Of a stretch of DNA of 64,000 nt, positions 1 to 13,114 are shown one piece after another; the first letter of the stretch is position 1, and each line of letters opens with the position of its first letter. The notes under the pieces were generated by a model. The model ran no database searches. It saw only the letters and a program-made list of their open reading frames with translations, and had not been told where the DNA came from. Source of the DNA: Durusdinium trenchii (lineage: Eukaryota; Sar; Dinophyceae; Suessiales; Symbiodiniaceae); assembly GCA_963970005.1 (NCBI GenBank), contig CAXAMN010021361.1, positions 2,151,723 to 2,215,722 on the forward strand, given 5' to 3'. The translations under genes and the position numbers were made by a program.

Positions 1-3
1 ATT

Positions 4-236
4 GCAAATCTGGGGGGTAAATTTACCCCCCGCTTATGTATGCCTTGAGCCGGAACGAGGGGTAAGCATCACAAGGACTGTGCATACACTAGGGCGTCCG
101 TAGTGTAGGATAAGCACTGGTAAAAGGTATCAAGAATAGAGTGTCTTGAGGAAATAGCCGGTGTATGGTTATAGCAAGCCTGGGGGGTAAATTTACCACC
201 CGCTTATGCATGCATTAGGTTAGAAATAGGGGTAAA
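4..236. repeat. Two copies of a 170-bp-period repeat with palindromic cores
   Basis: Positions 4-66 and 174-236 are copies of one sequence, offset by 170 bases. Each starts with a G6-TAAATTTA-C6 type palindrome (perfect 20-bp palindrome at 12-31, one mismatch at 182-201) followed by CCGCTTATG and, 30 bases on, GGGGTAA. The array probably continues to the left of the window. No coding potential is seen. It may be a satellite or the end of a mobile element. Confidence 0.7.
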
Positions 237-261
237 CAACTTGTAACGGTGAAGTACAAGT

Positions 262-281
262 CCTATGCAGCAAGCAGCAGC

Positions 282-312
<31 letters not shown>

Positions 313-590
313 CGCCTGCAGCCAGCAGCCAGCAGCAACCACCAACCAGCAGCCAGCCAGCAGCACCACGCAGCAGCAGCGCAGCATCAAGCCGCAGCAG
401 CAGCAGCACCACCGGCAGCAAGCACCACCGGCAGCAAGCAGCAAGCAGCAGCAGCAAGCAGCAAGCAGCAGTAGCAGCGGCGTCGTCAGCCGCAACAAGT
501 AGCAAAGCAGCAGCTACAAAAGCGGCAACCAGCGGCAGCAGCAAACAGCAGCAGCAAGCAGCAGAGCGGCAGCAGCAGCAGCACCCTTTA
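262..590. repeat. Interrupted CAG/CAA trinucleotide tract
   Basis: About 330 bases of CAG, CAA, AGC and GCA triplets. Every frame on both strands is open here and gives Ser/Gln/Ala or Cys/Leu/Ala strings, so the open frames are a by-product of the repeat and not evidence for a gene. No start context, splice sites or non-repetitive coding flank were found. Confidence 0.8.
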
Positions 591-689
591 CACCAAGCCA
601 CCGTTTACACCCAACCAACCACGTTTAACCAACCCCCTACACGGCGCAGCTGGGAGTTGAACCGCGGGGGGGGGGGTTAGCTTGATATA

Positions 690-2330
690 TCAATCTTTAA
701 GGCACGCAGCCCCTCCCACCACAACATTGCTAAAGCAAAGAAGAACTCAGCTAGCATGCTAGCTTTCGTGATTATATATAGTGGTCTTTCGCCAAAGTTC
801 CTTGAAAGGAGATCATATGTCATTGTCCGGAAGCCTCGGAGAACCCTTTTTGCACTGAAAAGCCAGGTCGGGATGAGAAGTTTCCACCCTCCATCCCGAG
901 CTGTTCGAACTCAAGGGCCGCACCACAGGTCTTGAAACTTCCCCTGCCCAGGGCCTCCAATGCTCGAAGCGATTGGTGCGAGACCAACTGCGATGGGGTG
1001 TTAGATTCATGGCTTAGTTGATTCCTTCCGATGATCCACCAAAGCAACACAAGTACGTGCAGTGAGACAGGAGCTCAAATTGTTTCAGGGAAAGCTGCCG
1101 CTGTTTTTGAAGATGTTTGATTGGACGTCCGTAGGCAGAATCCACATTTATGGGGTTCATCCTTGCCCAAAAGCAAAACCACACGGATGTTTTCTGTGCA
1201 AGCCATTGTTCTACCCCACCGCTTGTCAGCTACTCATTGTAGCACACAACACTTTATATATACTGTAAGGCTTTCTTTCCTGGTTCCAGAACAAGGACAG
1301 GCATTCCCGGGCAAAACCATTGCCTCAACCAACAGCCTCAATGGATTCTGCGTAATTCAGTCTGCCTGGATAGTCCCTCCTGCGTCAGTCTCGATGGTAC
1401 ACATGTACAAGCAAGGAAACCTTTCTTGAGCAATGTTTGATGGCAGGACATATGACTGTTCATTGCTGAGATATTGTTGAGGACCAGTATCTACCAACTA
1501 TCCGAGTATACACATCCAAAAAAACACTCAAACATGCACATCATATGTACATTGTACAGTACATCATAAGCACCAGGAATTCGTCTCCCGTGCAGCCTGG
1601 CATCGGGGACCACAACCTGGCTCCCCCAATGCCATTGAAGGGCCGTGCCTGCCACATGGACAGCGTGCAAATCGGTTGAAGCGTTTGCAAAGCAAAGGAC
1701 TTTTTTGGACTTGGTGCATGCCCTGTGAACATAATTTGCTGTGATCATCATCAAATCATCAAATATCAACATCATCGTCCTGATCCCCATCATCGTCCTC
1801 CCCCTCATGGATATTCATCCTCCCCATCCTCCTTCCACTCCTTCCTCCTCACCTTCATCTTCCTTATCCTCTTCCTTGCTCTTGCCCTCCGATCATCCAA
1901 CTCCCCAAACCCCGTGGGACTTGGTCTGTCTCCGTCCAAACGGAGGAAAAAAACAAGAAAGACACCGTCAAGAAGCTCTTTGGACCATATGGGGGGCAAT
2001 TGCATGGATTCGTAGCTGTCATCCATGGTCATTTGCTGTATTGTGCCCCCAGAAGAGCTCTGCTTTCTTCCTCAACTTTGCACAAAAGTTTCAATTGACC
2101 ACCGCTGCAGCACTCTTCCACCCAAGTCCCCCCCGGCCACAGCAGCAACAATCTGCCCAGGCTGAAGTTTGGGCCTCGAGTTCCAACAGCTGGCGGGTGG
2201 CTTAAGCTAAAACACACCCTCTCACCACATTACTGTATTATACATTTACACTCTAGTTGCTAGCTTTATGTTGAACCAGTATGTCATCAACAAATATACA
2301 TACTGTACACCTTTATTATATGTTTGATCT
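690..2330. other. No supported gene
   Basis: Mixed sequence with a short ATC-rich stretch (about 1741-1800) and CT-rich sequence (1800-1880). Open frames are short and occur equally on both strands. From 2335 to 2583 the minus strand reads as a weak exon-like frame behind an AG acceptor (near 2578), but I cannot tell it from chance. Confidence 0.5.
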
Positions 2331-2865
2331 TAAGGCCGCTGAGGCATCCGATGGCTTCGCCCTGGTGATGCAGAAGAACGAAGAGTCCAAACCCAAACAA
2401 GATACAGTAACCGTTGGGGAACCCATTCCCACGAAGGCCAACTCCCCCAACTGAATGAGCACGACGTCTCCCCGTAACTAATGGTGATGCATCGTTTTCC
2501 ACTGTGGGGCAGCGCCCGATGGAAGCCCAGTCTATAGCAACTAGCATTAAGGCATCCCAGTGCCCAGACAGGGCTGAAATCATTGAAACAAATTAAACAC
2601 AAAAATAATCAACTCAGCAACTCAAATCCAAAACAGGCTCAGCAGCAAAACTCAGAACAACATCGAACAAAAAAACTCAAAAACTACTCAAGAGAAAAAC
2701 ACACAAAAAAACAACAAAAGAACTCATGCGTTCTAAACTGGTTGTTTCTACCTGTTTCTTGAGTTTTGTTGTTGTTGTCCCTTGAGTTTTCTGGTGTGTG
2801 TTTTTGTTCGTATGTTTGAGTACAATTTGAGTTTAATCTGAATATAATCTGGAGAGTTTGGGGAC

Positions 2866-2996
2866 CCCTTGGATGGTCCAAGCACTTCCAGCATAGGACC
2901 GATCTCAAAACCTGGCGGACGTCGACACCCGTCTGATCCTATCTTGTTGCCAGGCCGCAAAAGGAACTCGGTTTGGATCTCCCCTGTGTCAGGATC
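2866..2996 (-). CDS. Candidate internal exon, unknown protein
   Basis: The minus strand shows an AG|G acceptor just before 2996 and a GT donor at 2865, enclosing an open frame that starts DPDTGEIQTEFLLRPG and ends with MLEVLGPSKG. Composition is balanced and not repetitive. I do not recognise the family. Flanking exons could not be chained with confidence. It agrees in strand with the other candidate genes in the first 45 kb. Confidence 0.35.
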
Positions 2997-4138
2997 CTGG
3001 CACCAACCGAAACAACGAAGCCACACGTGTCGGACGGAGCGAAAGGACCAAATACCTCAACGTGTGCAAACGAAGCCGAAGCCAGGCAGGGGAGGGAAGG
3101 GAAAGTCCCAGCTAAAATTCCTGGTGCAATTTCGGCCGAGGCAAACAAAGTAATCTTTCCTATAGACTGGGTTTGGGATAACCAACCTTGGCACTCTAAT
3201 CAATGCCAAAGCACCAAACAACACAGATCAACCTTAAGCAGCCAAACAAAAATCTGGCCGGTGAGTCTAAGAAATGGCTCAATCAATTTGTGTAAAGTTC
3301 TATGGTGGATAAACCTCTATCACCTGGGCTCGTTGTCTCTGTCTCTCCAGCGGATTTCCGTGTTTTGGTCTCTCGGCTCGGGACGGACTGTGGAAATAAA
3401 CACCCATATCGATATATTTTCCCAAGTTTCCTTTTTTGGCCCTCGGCCTTACTTGCGCCACCATTGGCGCCTACTTGATTAAGCAAGGGCCAGCCAATAC
3501 TACCTGCTGCACGCAGGATAACTCACGTACGATACTATATTTATTTGGTTCCTAGATGTTTAGATATGTTTAGGATCTTAGGAGGATTTTGCAAAGTAGG
3601 GATATTGAAAGATTTGAAAGCAATATGGAAGGAACACCGCGCAGTGTTTTTGCCATAAATTGCGATTCCACTCCAGCAAAAACAAACGTTTCTATTAATT
3701 ATCTTGTATGACCTAGCATGACCTATATATATTGAAAATGACCACTCCAATGCCATGTTCAGTTTTTGTATTTATTTTCATTCAAGGTACCCTTGCTATG
3801 AAATACTCCAGGAATTGCATGTTATAGACGCGGTATTTTTGTCACCCACTGTTCACCGGGTATGAACCGCCCAGGTGTGAGACCCGAGTGTTTTGGCTAG
3901 ACGACTCAAACGATGTTCATGGCAAACCTCAGGGCAAATGCCACCTTTTGGCTGGAAAGAAGAACACGCATGCTTAAGTGAGGCCCCCATGCCAGCATTT
4001 ACATTTCCCGTTCTCTTTGGTGACTGTGGTGACATGAACGAGGAGTCACTTTGGGCACTTCTCGTCAAAAGACCTTTTGGTCCCCAAAAACTGGTCGAGT
4101 TGGTGCACAAATTCATACCGCCCCACCCCCTTTCGTAC

Positions 4139-4326
4139 GGATGAAGCAACCTGCTCAAAGACTTCCTTCTTCCCGTTGCGGATCAGCGTCTGACAGGGAT
4201 CATTCTGAAGGGCATTCAATGGTGTTGGGATGCTGGAAAGGCTCCCTGTTCCACTCTGAGTTACGGCTTTGCGACTCCGTGGGCTCTCCAGCGGGGATTT
4301 GAGAAGCCTTGCAAGCCTCTCAGATC
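4139..4326 (-). CDS. Candidate internal exon, unknown protein
   Basis: A 188-base minus-strand exon with a clean AG|G acceptor (CTTTCAAAG before 4326) and a GT donor (GTACGA from 4138). The frame is open throughout; it begins SERLARLLKSPLESPRSR and ends IRNGKKEVFEQVASS, a Ser/Arg-rich basic part followed by a helical-looking part. A weaker exon-like frame lies upstream on the same strand at about 4375-4540. No family recognised. The plus strand at 3980-4110 also reads as protein-like, so strand choice is not certain. Confidence 0.4.
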
Positions 4327-4869
4327 CTTTGAAAGCAAACGTTTGCAAATGATGCAAGTTGACCCGTATTACTATGTTTGTTCCGTGCAACATGTTGATG
4401 CATGCTGACATTCCTCGAAGACATCCGGTGGCAATGGGTCGTTCGTTCCGCCGTGTTTTGTTCGGTTTTGGGTTGACTTGTGAAAGAGGTGTTCCACGTT
4501 GGCCTCCGAAGAAGGAGCACCTCCACCGCCCAACCTCCCTACTTTGGCTCTGAACAGCAAAATTCAGGACGTGAAGCCGCGAAGGGCAGTCACTACCTTC
4601 AGGCCTACTTTGTTTTGTTTGAGCCGGTGCGGGTGCACAAGCAAGAATTATATATATATATACAATGTACATACAGCGTTGGATTGATTTTGCACGTCGG
4701 CTCTTTACAAATGGATGTTCAAGATCAACCTGAGAAGTGAGGGGAAGAATACCAGCCCTCATAGACACTCAGAGCAACGTGTTTCACCTAAGAAACTCAA
4801 ACAAACGATTTGGGAGTCCCCGCACAGGCCCCCTGATAATAGCCTCTCCATTCGCAAGATTCACCTGCC

Positions 4870-6045
4870 GCGACTTGCTTTGCCCAATGTCCTTTTGCTA
4901 GAACCCGCTTTTCGGAGGTGCCCTCTTTTTGCCCCGAGGTGGCCTCCAAACAAAGGGCAGCAACAAGACTTTTCCTGAAGGTCTTATCTGGTCCTGATGT
5001 TGCTAGCCCACTTTTCAAAAGGTGCCCTTTTTTGCTGCGAGATGGTCCTGAAACAAAGCGCAGAAGGGCACCAACCCAGAAATGTGGCTAGGGTGTTTCT
5101 TGAGCTCTCTGCATTTATATAGATTGGTAGAACACACTGTCTTCCATACCTGGACCTGCATCGTCACCGGCCTTATCGCCAGAACCCGCTCTTCGTGCTC
5201 TTTTTTTTCCCGAGACGGCCCTCAAACAAAGTGCAAAGAGGCATCAACACCACGGTCTTTCGCACCTGCATCGACAGTTCATCTCAAGCAGAAACCAAAG
5301 CTTCTGTGCTCCAGCGGTTGCTGTGTATACGGCCCCAAAAAAACCCTGCCAAAAGTCATCTCAAGCAGCTGCTTGCAAGATTCAGTCAATATGCTCGAGG
5401 ATGCATCTACCATGTCCTGCTTTGTCACGGGTCTTATCGCTATAGTATAGAGCCCGCTTCCAGAGGTGCTCTTTTTTTGCCCCGGGACGGCCTTCAAACA
5501 AGGCGCAATGGGCACCAACAAAACGTCATCCTCGGATTTTTTCTGGGAGAATTTGGTGCTACATGGTGCTACCTCAACATGGCCTGCCAACACACCGCCA
5601 CGGGGCGCCAACCCAGAAAAGCAACTTCCTGCGTCGACGAGTTATTGTTGCCGTGTCGCGCTTTATCAGGGCGAAACATGCCTGCTTGTCTTTACAACTG
5701 AGCAAACATGGTCTTTCGAAGTATTTTCTGTACAAAAAACGATCCTTTGCTGATACGTCTATCAACGTATTTTCTTTGCAGCTGTTAGGGGGGACAGGGC
5801 CCCCCCTAGATCCCAGAAGCTAGCGCTCCTTTGCTGGTGCCCGTTTTCCTTCCCCAAAGCAAAGCTTTCACAAACGGGTTTAAAGGGCACCACCACACAT
5901 GGCATTTTCCTTGAGTCAGTTGGTTGCGATGCGCTTCGGCCCACCCTCTCCTGGAACGCTTCGATGGTGTTCTACAGCTGCTTGTACGAAACATGCCTGC
6001 TTGTCAGAGAACGATCCTTCGCTGATACCACACAACAAACTGCCT
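4870..6045. repeat. Cluster of degenerate ~100-bp repeats
   Basis: A unit made of a (G)AACCCGCT-like start, AGGTGCTCTTTTTTGCCCCG, a CTCAAACAAAG-like middle and a GGGCACCAAC end recurs near 4905, 5015, 5178, 5450 and 5835 with many differences. Two copies (5160 and 5425) also share the preceding CGGCCTTATCGC-like stretch, 265-270 bases apart. A second shared block, GAAACATGCCTGCTTGTC then AACGATCC-TTYGCTGATAC, occurs at 5670-5755 and 5990-6037. The open frames of the region run through these repeats and are not supported as genes. Confidence 0.6.
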
Positions 6046-6099
6046 TCTTCGTTCGGGTCTATTTAGCGGTGACGCGCCTGCTTGCAGGTTGCCATCTTC

Positions 6100-9000
6100 A
6101 CAGCTGACCGCTTCCATACACACAACTGGACATGCAGCCGTCCACCTGAATTGTATCACGGCCACTTGGTGGTGCAAAATTAAATTGGCACCACTCGCAT
6201 CACCAAGGCCCTGATAGAGGTGCATTTTGAGGTGCATTTTGCAACCCCCCTTTTGCTCGCTCGCCGCAACCACCCCTCACAGTCCTTAACACTAATTTCC
6301 TTCGATCATCTGGCTTTTGTAATCAATGCTACAATCATGGATCGTGACCACCAAAACTGGTATAATACTGGTGATATCTGGCTGACCCGCTTCTGGAGCC
6401 CATGCTAAAGCTGCTACAAGTAGTGCGAACCTGACCGACTTTCCACCAGCGGCCTGATACTCAACGTTGCCATCCTCAAGATCCTCAAGAGATCAGGACA
6501 CGCGAGAGTTACAGCTTCGATGTACACCCCCCACAGCAAAATACAAGAAACATGGCAGTCATAGAGCCGAAGAAACCAGTCTTCTTTCATCCAAACGAAG
6601 ATTCACTTAACCAAATCTCTAGTAGCCTAAGAATGCACCCAAACACTACTGGATGTCTTGCGCTTGTGAGAACAAATGTTTGCAGTTTGTGCCCTTGTCT
6701 TGTGGTTCTCGAAATAGCAGCTCCACACAACCGGCAAACAAGGGACGTTGCTGTTTGCTGGTCTGGTTTTGCTGTTTGCTTGTTTTGCTCGTTTCTGTAG
6801 CAACTCATGATTTGAGACACGCCAACAACCAATCCCCCAAAATGCTATCAGTAGTAACTATTGACCTTTGCCAAACTTTAATCGAGGACCCCTGGTAGGA
6901 GAAGCAACTTGCTTCCTACCATCGCGGACACAGTGTGTGTGTGTGTGTGTCACTATGGACTGACCGTGAGACTTCTGGACTCACCCGCCATGAAACCCGC
7001 TCTGGGCACTCCCATAAAGCCCGGTGTTGACCCGTCAGCATCAAACCAAAAAAACAGGTTTAATATGAAGAGCATCCCAAACATCATGGCAGGGGGTCAA
7101 AACAGGGACCCTGGTAAACCACTGAAAATGAACAGAATAATAGATCACCAGCGAGGTCAACTACCAGGGGTTTTGAGCTCCAGCTTTTGACCACTGTCAC
7201 AATTCAATTAAACAAACATAGACAACATCCCAACACCACATGGTGTCCTGGAACATCCACAAAATCTCAATCTTGCGGATGGTGTCGCCGTTTCCCCATG
7301 GCACCTTCCACCTTCAACGGCGGTCGGTGGCCGCGGGCGCTAGCCCCCGAAAACACCAAGAAGAAGCAAACAAAGACCTATACATCAGACCCTACCAGGG
7401 TCTGAGTCAGGGTGCTGGTTGCTGGTAACTCAAAAAACGTATGCAAAAATCATGCAACGTCCCTGATGAACGATTGGATGTAACAGCAACAGCAACCAAG
7501 TTGGTTGGGTGATCACCCCACCGTTCTTCCGGTCCCTCTAAAGTTTAGCGTTCGGGCTTGAGGATTTTTGTTTTTCCCACAGTGCATGTCTGGGATCTAC
7601 TGGGAATTTCTTATACATTCTTGCAATCCTAGCAGGGGAAGGAGCACTTCAAAAATGAGAGTAAGGACAAGGTGCTCAATGGCAAGTGCTTTCGCTCCAC
7701 TCTTACCAAGCCTGGCACCTACGGAACTCCCTGTAGTTTTGTGGCCTATGTTTGGAGGGACATGTAGACACACCAAACTCCTGAACTTTCTCCGCCCAGG
7801 CTGGCCGTCAGGCCAAACACCAGCAACATAGGATTTCTGTATTGCTTGGTGAGTTTCTCCAAGACGTTGGGAGGAACCAACCGGGATGGAAGCTCATGTC
7901 TTTGGCTGTTGCGCTCAGCAACTAGCTACTAGTTCAAGAAATGTTTGGGTCAAAGTCTTGTTGGCTTCATGTTGGACCAAACTCATCTCCCACAGTTCAG
8001 GACGACCAGAACTAAACTGACCACGTCAACTACTGTAATTATAGTTGCATGAATGGTGACATACGTTGGGCACAGCAAACAAACAAATGTGACTAAGAAT
8101 AGTTGCACACCTACAACTTCTGGCAGACTCTTGGTGAGAGGCATGAAATCCAGGTGCCTCAAGCAAATTGTCTGAGCCGTACGCTGCTCGGGGACACCTC
8201 GCGGACTAGGAGCCAATCGACAGCAAACCGGCGAACTGCGAGCAATACATGGGGATGTATGCCTGGTATAGGTGAAACCATCATGGATCCGCCTAAAACA
8301 TGAATCTCAACGATCATTCATATCAAACATGGCTACTCTACAACTTTGGTTTGCACGTAGTTTATCAACATGTGGAGGCATGATGCTACAAATCTACGCT
8401 CTTGAATTTCTGTTGTCTGAAAGGAGTGGATCTTCACTTCCACTGGTAACATGGTGCCATGGCACACCCAAGAAGCGCCAGTGACGCATCTCTGATGACA
8501 CAACTCTTCTTACAACTCCTAGGTGATTCCTATGCCCTTAACTAGTGCCTTCCTTCGGCTCATCGCCCTCTGGGTACACCATCTCCCTGGTTCTGAATTC
8601 GCTAGAACTGCTTGCGCGGGTGTGGATCGACTTGTGGCTTCAACTTCTTGCATACAGTGGTTGAAGACTTTCAGAGTAGATGGCACACTCCCCAAGTTTG
8701 GTGGTGTATATAGACCCCCAGGTGACCCCCATCTAAAAGACATCTTGGGGTGTGCCATCCAACCTCTGAAGCCACTGACTGTAGCAGTGGATCCACCCTC
8801 CGCCCACACGAACTGGCTGCCCAGCTCTCGATGGCTTCCATGCGCGGCGGAGTGGTTGCCAAGGTGGTGATCCTCGGCCGCTGGTGTTATCGTCCATGTC
8901 TTGGGGAAACTCCCTGGCGTGGGAAGAAACATCCACTGAAACATGTGTAAAGCCTAACATAATAAGTGATGTTGTTCTTTTCCAGGATGCGATTGGATCC

Positions 9001-12000
9001 AAAAGGATTCTTGAACTTCTGAATCAGTGGGCAAACTTGTGAGCTGGTAATGAAATAATCACCATCAGAATTAGTGGGCACACAGTTGGCTGCCATAGTA
9101 TGCATTGAATGATGTGCACATAGTAGCCCGTGAAAATCCACTGGCGTCCTCATCCAAATAAGTTGACAACACATGATCGCCAACTTGTGCAAGTGACGAG
9201 CCAACTTTACATTACATATCACATACGAACGAAGCATCACCGAATCCGTTCCCGGATCTCCGGCCGCACCGCGGCGCCCCCTGAGCTCCGGTCGGGTCAA
9301 CCAGGCCTCGGTGTCCAGGCATGGTCGAGGTTTTGCCGGTGATGCAGGTATATAAATGCTTGAGGAGCGTTCGGCGTTTGGTTTGGGTGGGGCATGGATG
9401 GAGTCGCAACTACACACATATATGTATGTGTGTTTGTGTATACATATATATCTATATAGATCTATATATGTAACACATACACGCATGCACACTTATATAA
9501 TCTTATATATGTAATTATATGTATATACGCCTATGCCTGAAACTGTTCAAGCTGGCTTGGGATCGATTTTTTTGGATACAAATTGTTGTTCTCTTTGTTG
9601 CTGGCATCTTCTGGGCATCCCAACCCCCATTCAAAGAACGGCGGCATCGATAACTTTCCGCATATATATATATACAGTATATCACGTGGAGTGTGGTAAC
9701 CCTCTGAAGCGTTGATCACTTACTGTTTTCTTGTACCTGCTAGTCATTTCTGTTTGAATCCTGAAAGACCCGCAAAACACTCTGCAAAACATATTTATAT
9801 AACCCCTCTGCTATACGTTCACCAAGGTATTTTTGTTGCTCTTGAACATGCATGACTCCAAGATCTGAATGTCAAGAGCAGGACTCCTGAAAAACGGATC
9901 CAAAACGTCCCAAAATGCCCAACGGCTTCGTCCTCTTGGGCTTCGTGGCACTTGGTCCATCCAGCCGTGCCAACCCGGTTACAGGGCCGTGCCTGGAGCG
10001 AGGCACGGCGATCCGTCCGATGGAAGGCTAGCGTCATTCGACTGGGTGATCACGGAAACCAACCGGGAACAACGGGGTATACTATTATAGTTATAAAAGG
10101 AATATATCAATAATAGGAATATTATCATAGGAATATTTTATATATCATATTTGTCCCCCTACCGTTTTTGTTCCCTGTGTTGTTTCCTATTTGTAATGGC
10201 GCACTCCCAACTCCTCGAAGAAATTAGAAAACCATATGAATCATTTAGGAAAAGGTAGGAAGGGCATATAGGACAACATAGGAAATGAATAGAGGCTTCC
10301 TGTTTTCCTGTGTTTCCCATTTCCCTGTTCAATGATTATTTCCCAAACTAACATAGGGACGCATAATGGCCCCACAGAACAAAAACATGCTTCCTTTGTT
10401 CTGTCTTATTGATTGTTCTAGTTTGCAATGTTTGTTCATTTTATGTGATTTCACATCCCAAGCTTCATTCAGCTCTACATGATCCTAGGCCTTCTGAAGC
10501 TTAGCATGCAAAAAGGTGCGTAACCCTGCAGGAACTCTGACCCCGCATCCGTGACGAAGCAAAAACAGCTCAACTTTGCTTGTCTGAATGTTGCAGTTTC
10601 CAACAAGCTGGTAAAAACTGCACAGCCGTGGGGCCCAGCGGCTCAACAAGTCCAGCCCCAGTCTTCCGCCAAAGAACAATCAAGTGAGCTTGGTCATGCC
10701 AAAGCAAGTGATGCTCTTCAGCACAAGCAAGCAAGAGCCGAAACAGTTGTCCCACCATCAAACCCAAGCAGTACACAATCAGGGGGATCTGCAATTTTTC
10801 AACTGGTGCAAGTCATGTTCCACCGAGGAGCCATAATGTAGTAGGACTTTCCAGGTGTCAGACTGGGAACCATGCAGTAGAAGCCTCAGAAACCGGCAGG
10901 TGGAAGCCTCCATCCCCCAACCTACGCTTAGTCGTGGGACTTCGGCTACTTGTACATATGGTGTAAACAATTGAAGATATGAAAAGCCAACCAAAGCCCC
11001 TGCAGCCCTGGGGAAATGGCCAAACTCTTTTGTATACAGTAAATTTGGAGTCTCCTAACCACAAGTCCAAAACCTCATACAGTCCAGCCAATAGCTCCAC
11101 GTGACTTGTGAGGCAACTCCTTCAAACACTACTGCCACTGCTACAAAAGCTTGTGGCAGCTAAAATGTATCTTGAAGTTAGGTCTCACACTGAGGAAGCC
11201 AGCGTCCTAAGAGACCTGGAAAAGGTATTAAAAGGTGGATACCTTCTTTAAATTAAAAAAAGATGAAAAAGCACACATATTGTTCCAGGATGAGCTTCTT
11301 GGAGTTGCATTTCCTTGACCCTCGCAATGCCCTTGAGAAAAAACAAACTATACTAGGCCTAGGCCGGTGTAATTGTCCCCTTTCATTGACCACCTTACTG
11401 TCCCACGGTGAACGTCGAAGCGAATGTCAGGAAGAAATCTTGTCCGCTTTTGAGTTCGATGGGTCATCCTTAGGCGGCATCATGAGTTCTTGGAAAAAGG
11501 CTCCCTGTCGTGCGTGTGGGCCAGTTAAGCTCGTCTGCTGACCACTTCACATCTGAGTGCCCAGGGCCATCATAGCGCATTCCAGCTTGACCTCTCTTTA
11601 CCGCCTTGCTCCGGTGGCACAAACGGCCCCCCTCGTACCAACAAACCATCCATTTTTGCATATATGATTATAGACACTCTTTATATATATATACTAAATA
11701 ACACTATATATATATATATTAATTATTAGATATATATATATATGCATGTGGCTGGCCATCCGGGGTTTCCTTTACACTTCTGAAACAATCTGATCGTGGC
11801 GCTTTTCCAGCGCCGCTGCCCTCACCTTCAGCTGACTGGAGAAGGATGAAAAGTGAAAACTGCTGCTGACCAGCAAATGGGTGAATGCTGTACTTGCCCA
11901 CCTTCGAATAGAAAACATCTTCGTAGGAACTGTTCTGGGCAATTCCATTTTTTAATGAGGCATCCCTCTGCCAAATAGTGTAGCCAGAAACATGGCACTG

Positions 12001-13000
12001 GCTTCAGTTTGTGTTTCACCATGCCATGCTCTCCCACCATTGCCACGATTGTTTGGTTACTGCATTCAGGTTGCTACTTCTGAAGATCCTCTAATCTGGA
12101 CATTGAGAACAACATAGGGAACACATGAGAACACCGCTCCTTTGGAAACCATGAATCGGGTGGGGCTTGTCGACTTGTCGTTCTATGTCGGTTTATGGTT
12201 CTGGAGACAGCAAATCACCTATTGAGTCTTCGTTGTTCTCACCTCTGCAAAGGTGGATTCTAATCTAGTCTGACCCAAGCAAACCATGACCTCAAAGAAC
12301 ATGACTCATGTCCCTGGTCGAGGCCGCCTCCATGTAGGGCCGAAGCCGTGTGTACTCATTGATGCTGATGCTGTTGGTCCCTCAAATTTGCTCGCTGGGG
12401 CGATGGGCGTGAGAGATGAAAGCCAGTGTTGAGAGGCCCAAGACTGACTTTGTGAGATTTTGTTGGAGACCTCTCATCGGCTCAAACAACTTGGAGCTGT
12501 AGCCTCGAAAAGAAGGGTGGCACCAAGAAGTCAGGGGACTCAAGGCCCTGTCATCGCCCTTTGGGCTTTGGGCAATGGAGTGTGAGGACACTTACCCACT
12601 TCGTTCCAAAAGAACATGCGCACCCAGTATGATGACACCATGGTATCTTGTTGGCTGGCAGGTCAGGTATGTCATCAATACGCTATCCCCTGGCCATTTC
12701 ATTGGACTTGGCTGCCTGCTCCCCACAGATTTTTGTGCATCAATGCAGGTGTACCAAAGCTTCAACTGCGCTTGCGCACACAAGGCATCTGTCTATGACA
12801 AGCGGATGTCCACGTTCTGAGTGCAAAGAACTAAAACTGGCCACACACCGACGGGACGCAAGCGGAGAACCGAACGCTTCAGATCAGATGGCTCACATAT
12901 ATCAACTAGTGTTTACCTGCAATTTCAAAAGGAATATGTGCGCCATCCCCTGGCACGGGCGCAAGGACTAAAAATTCTATGAAATGCATGGGCAAATCCA
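6100..13000. other. Gene-poor stretch, no confident gene
   Basis: Contains a (GT)n run (6931-6951), long TA-rich tracts (9411-9530, 9660-9680, 11680-11745) and otherwise unique sequence. A few exon-like minus-strand fragments are visible, for example a GC-rich AG|G to GT block at about 9242-9305, a frame at about 8590-8675 and one at about 12390-12590, but none chains with a neighbour or matches a family I know. Confidence 0.45.
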
Positions 13001-13029
13001 TGCGCCACCACTGAATGGGGAAAAACAAC

Positions 13030-13108
13030 AAGAAGTAGTAACAAGAAGCTACTAGTAACAGGTGCATCGCTAGTAGTAACAAGTGCCTTACTAGTAGTAA
13101 CAAGGAAG
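13030..13108. repeat. Short tandem repeat of the ACTAGTAGTAACAAG type
   Basis: Four to five imperfect copies of a 15-25 base unit with core CTAGTAGTAACAAG. On the minus strand it encodes a repeating KALVTTSDA-like peptide that I recall from many predicted dinoflagellate proteins, where it is probably a translated minisatellite. A related stretch with CTAGTAGCGATGCAC lies at 31000-31027. Confidence 0.6.
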
Positions 13109-13114
13109 CTCGGC

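Noticed and set aside
220..680. Open frames of up to 143 codons on both strands
   Set aside because: They are produced by the CAG/CAA triplet tract; all frames are open and the peptides are low-complexity.
4046..4768. 240-codon minus-strand open frame as one gene
   Set aside because: Only the 4139-4326 part has coding character and splice borders; the rest includes a TA tract and low-quality sequence.
5195..5701. 168-codon plus-strand open frame
   Set aside because: It spans two copies of the degenerate repeat cluster and has no coherent coding character or start context.
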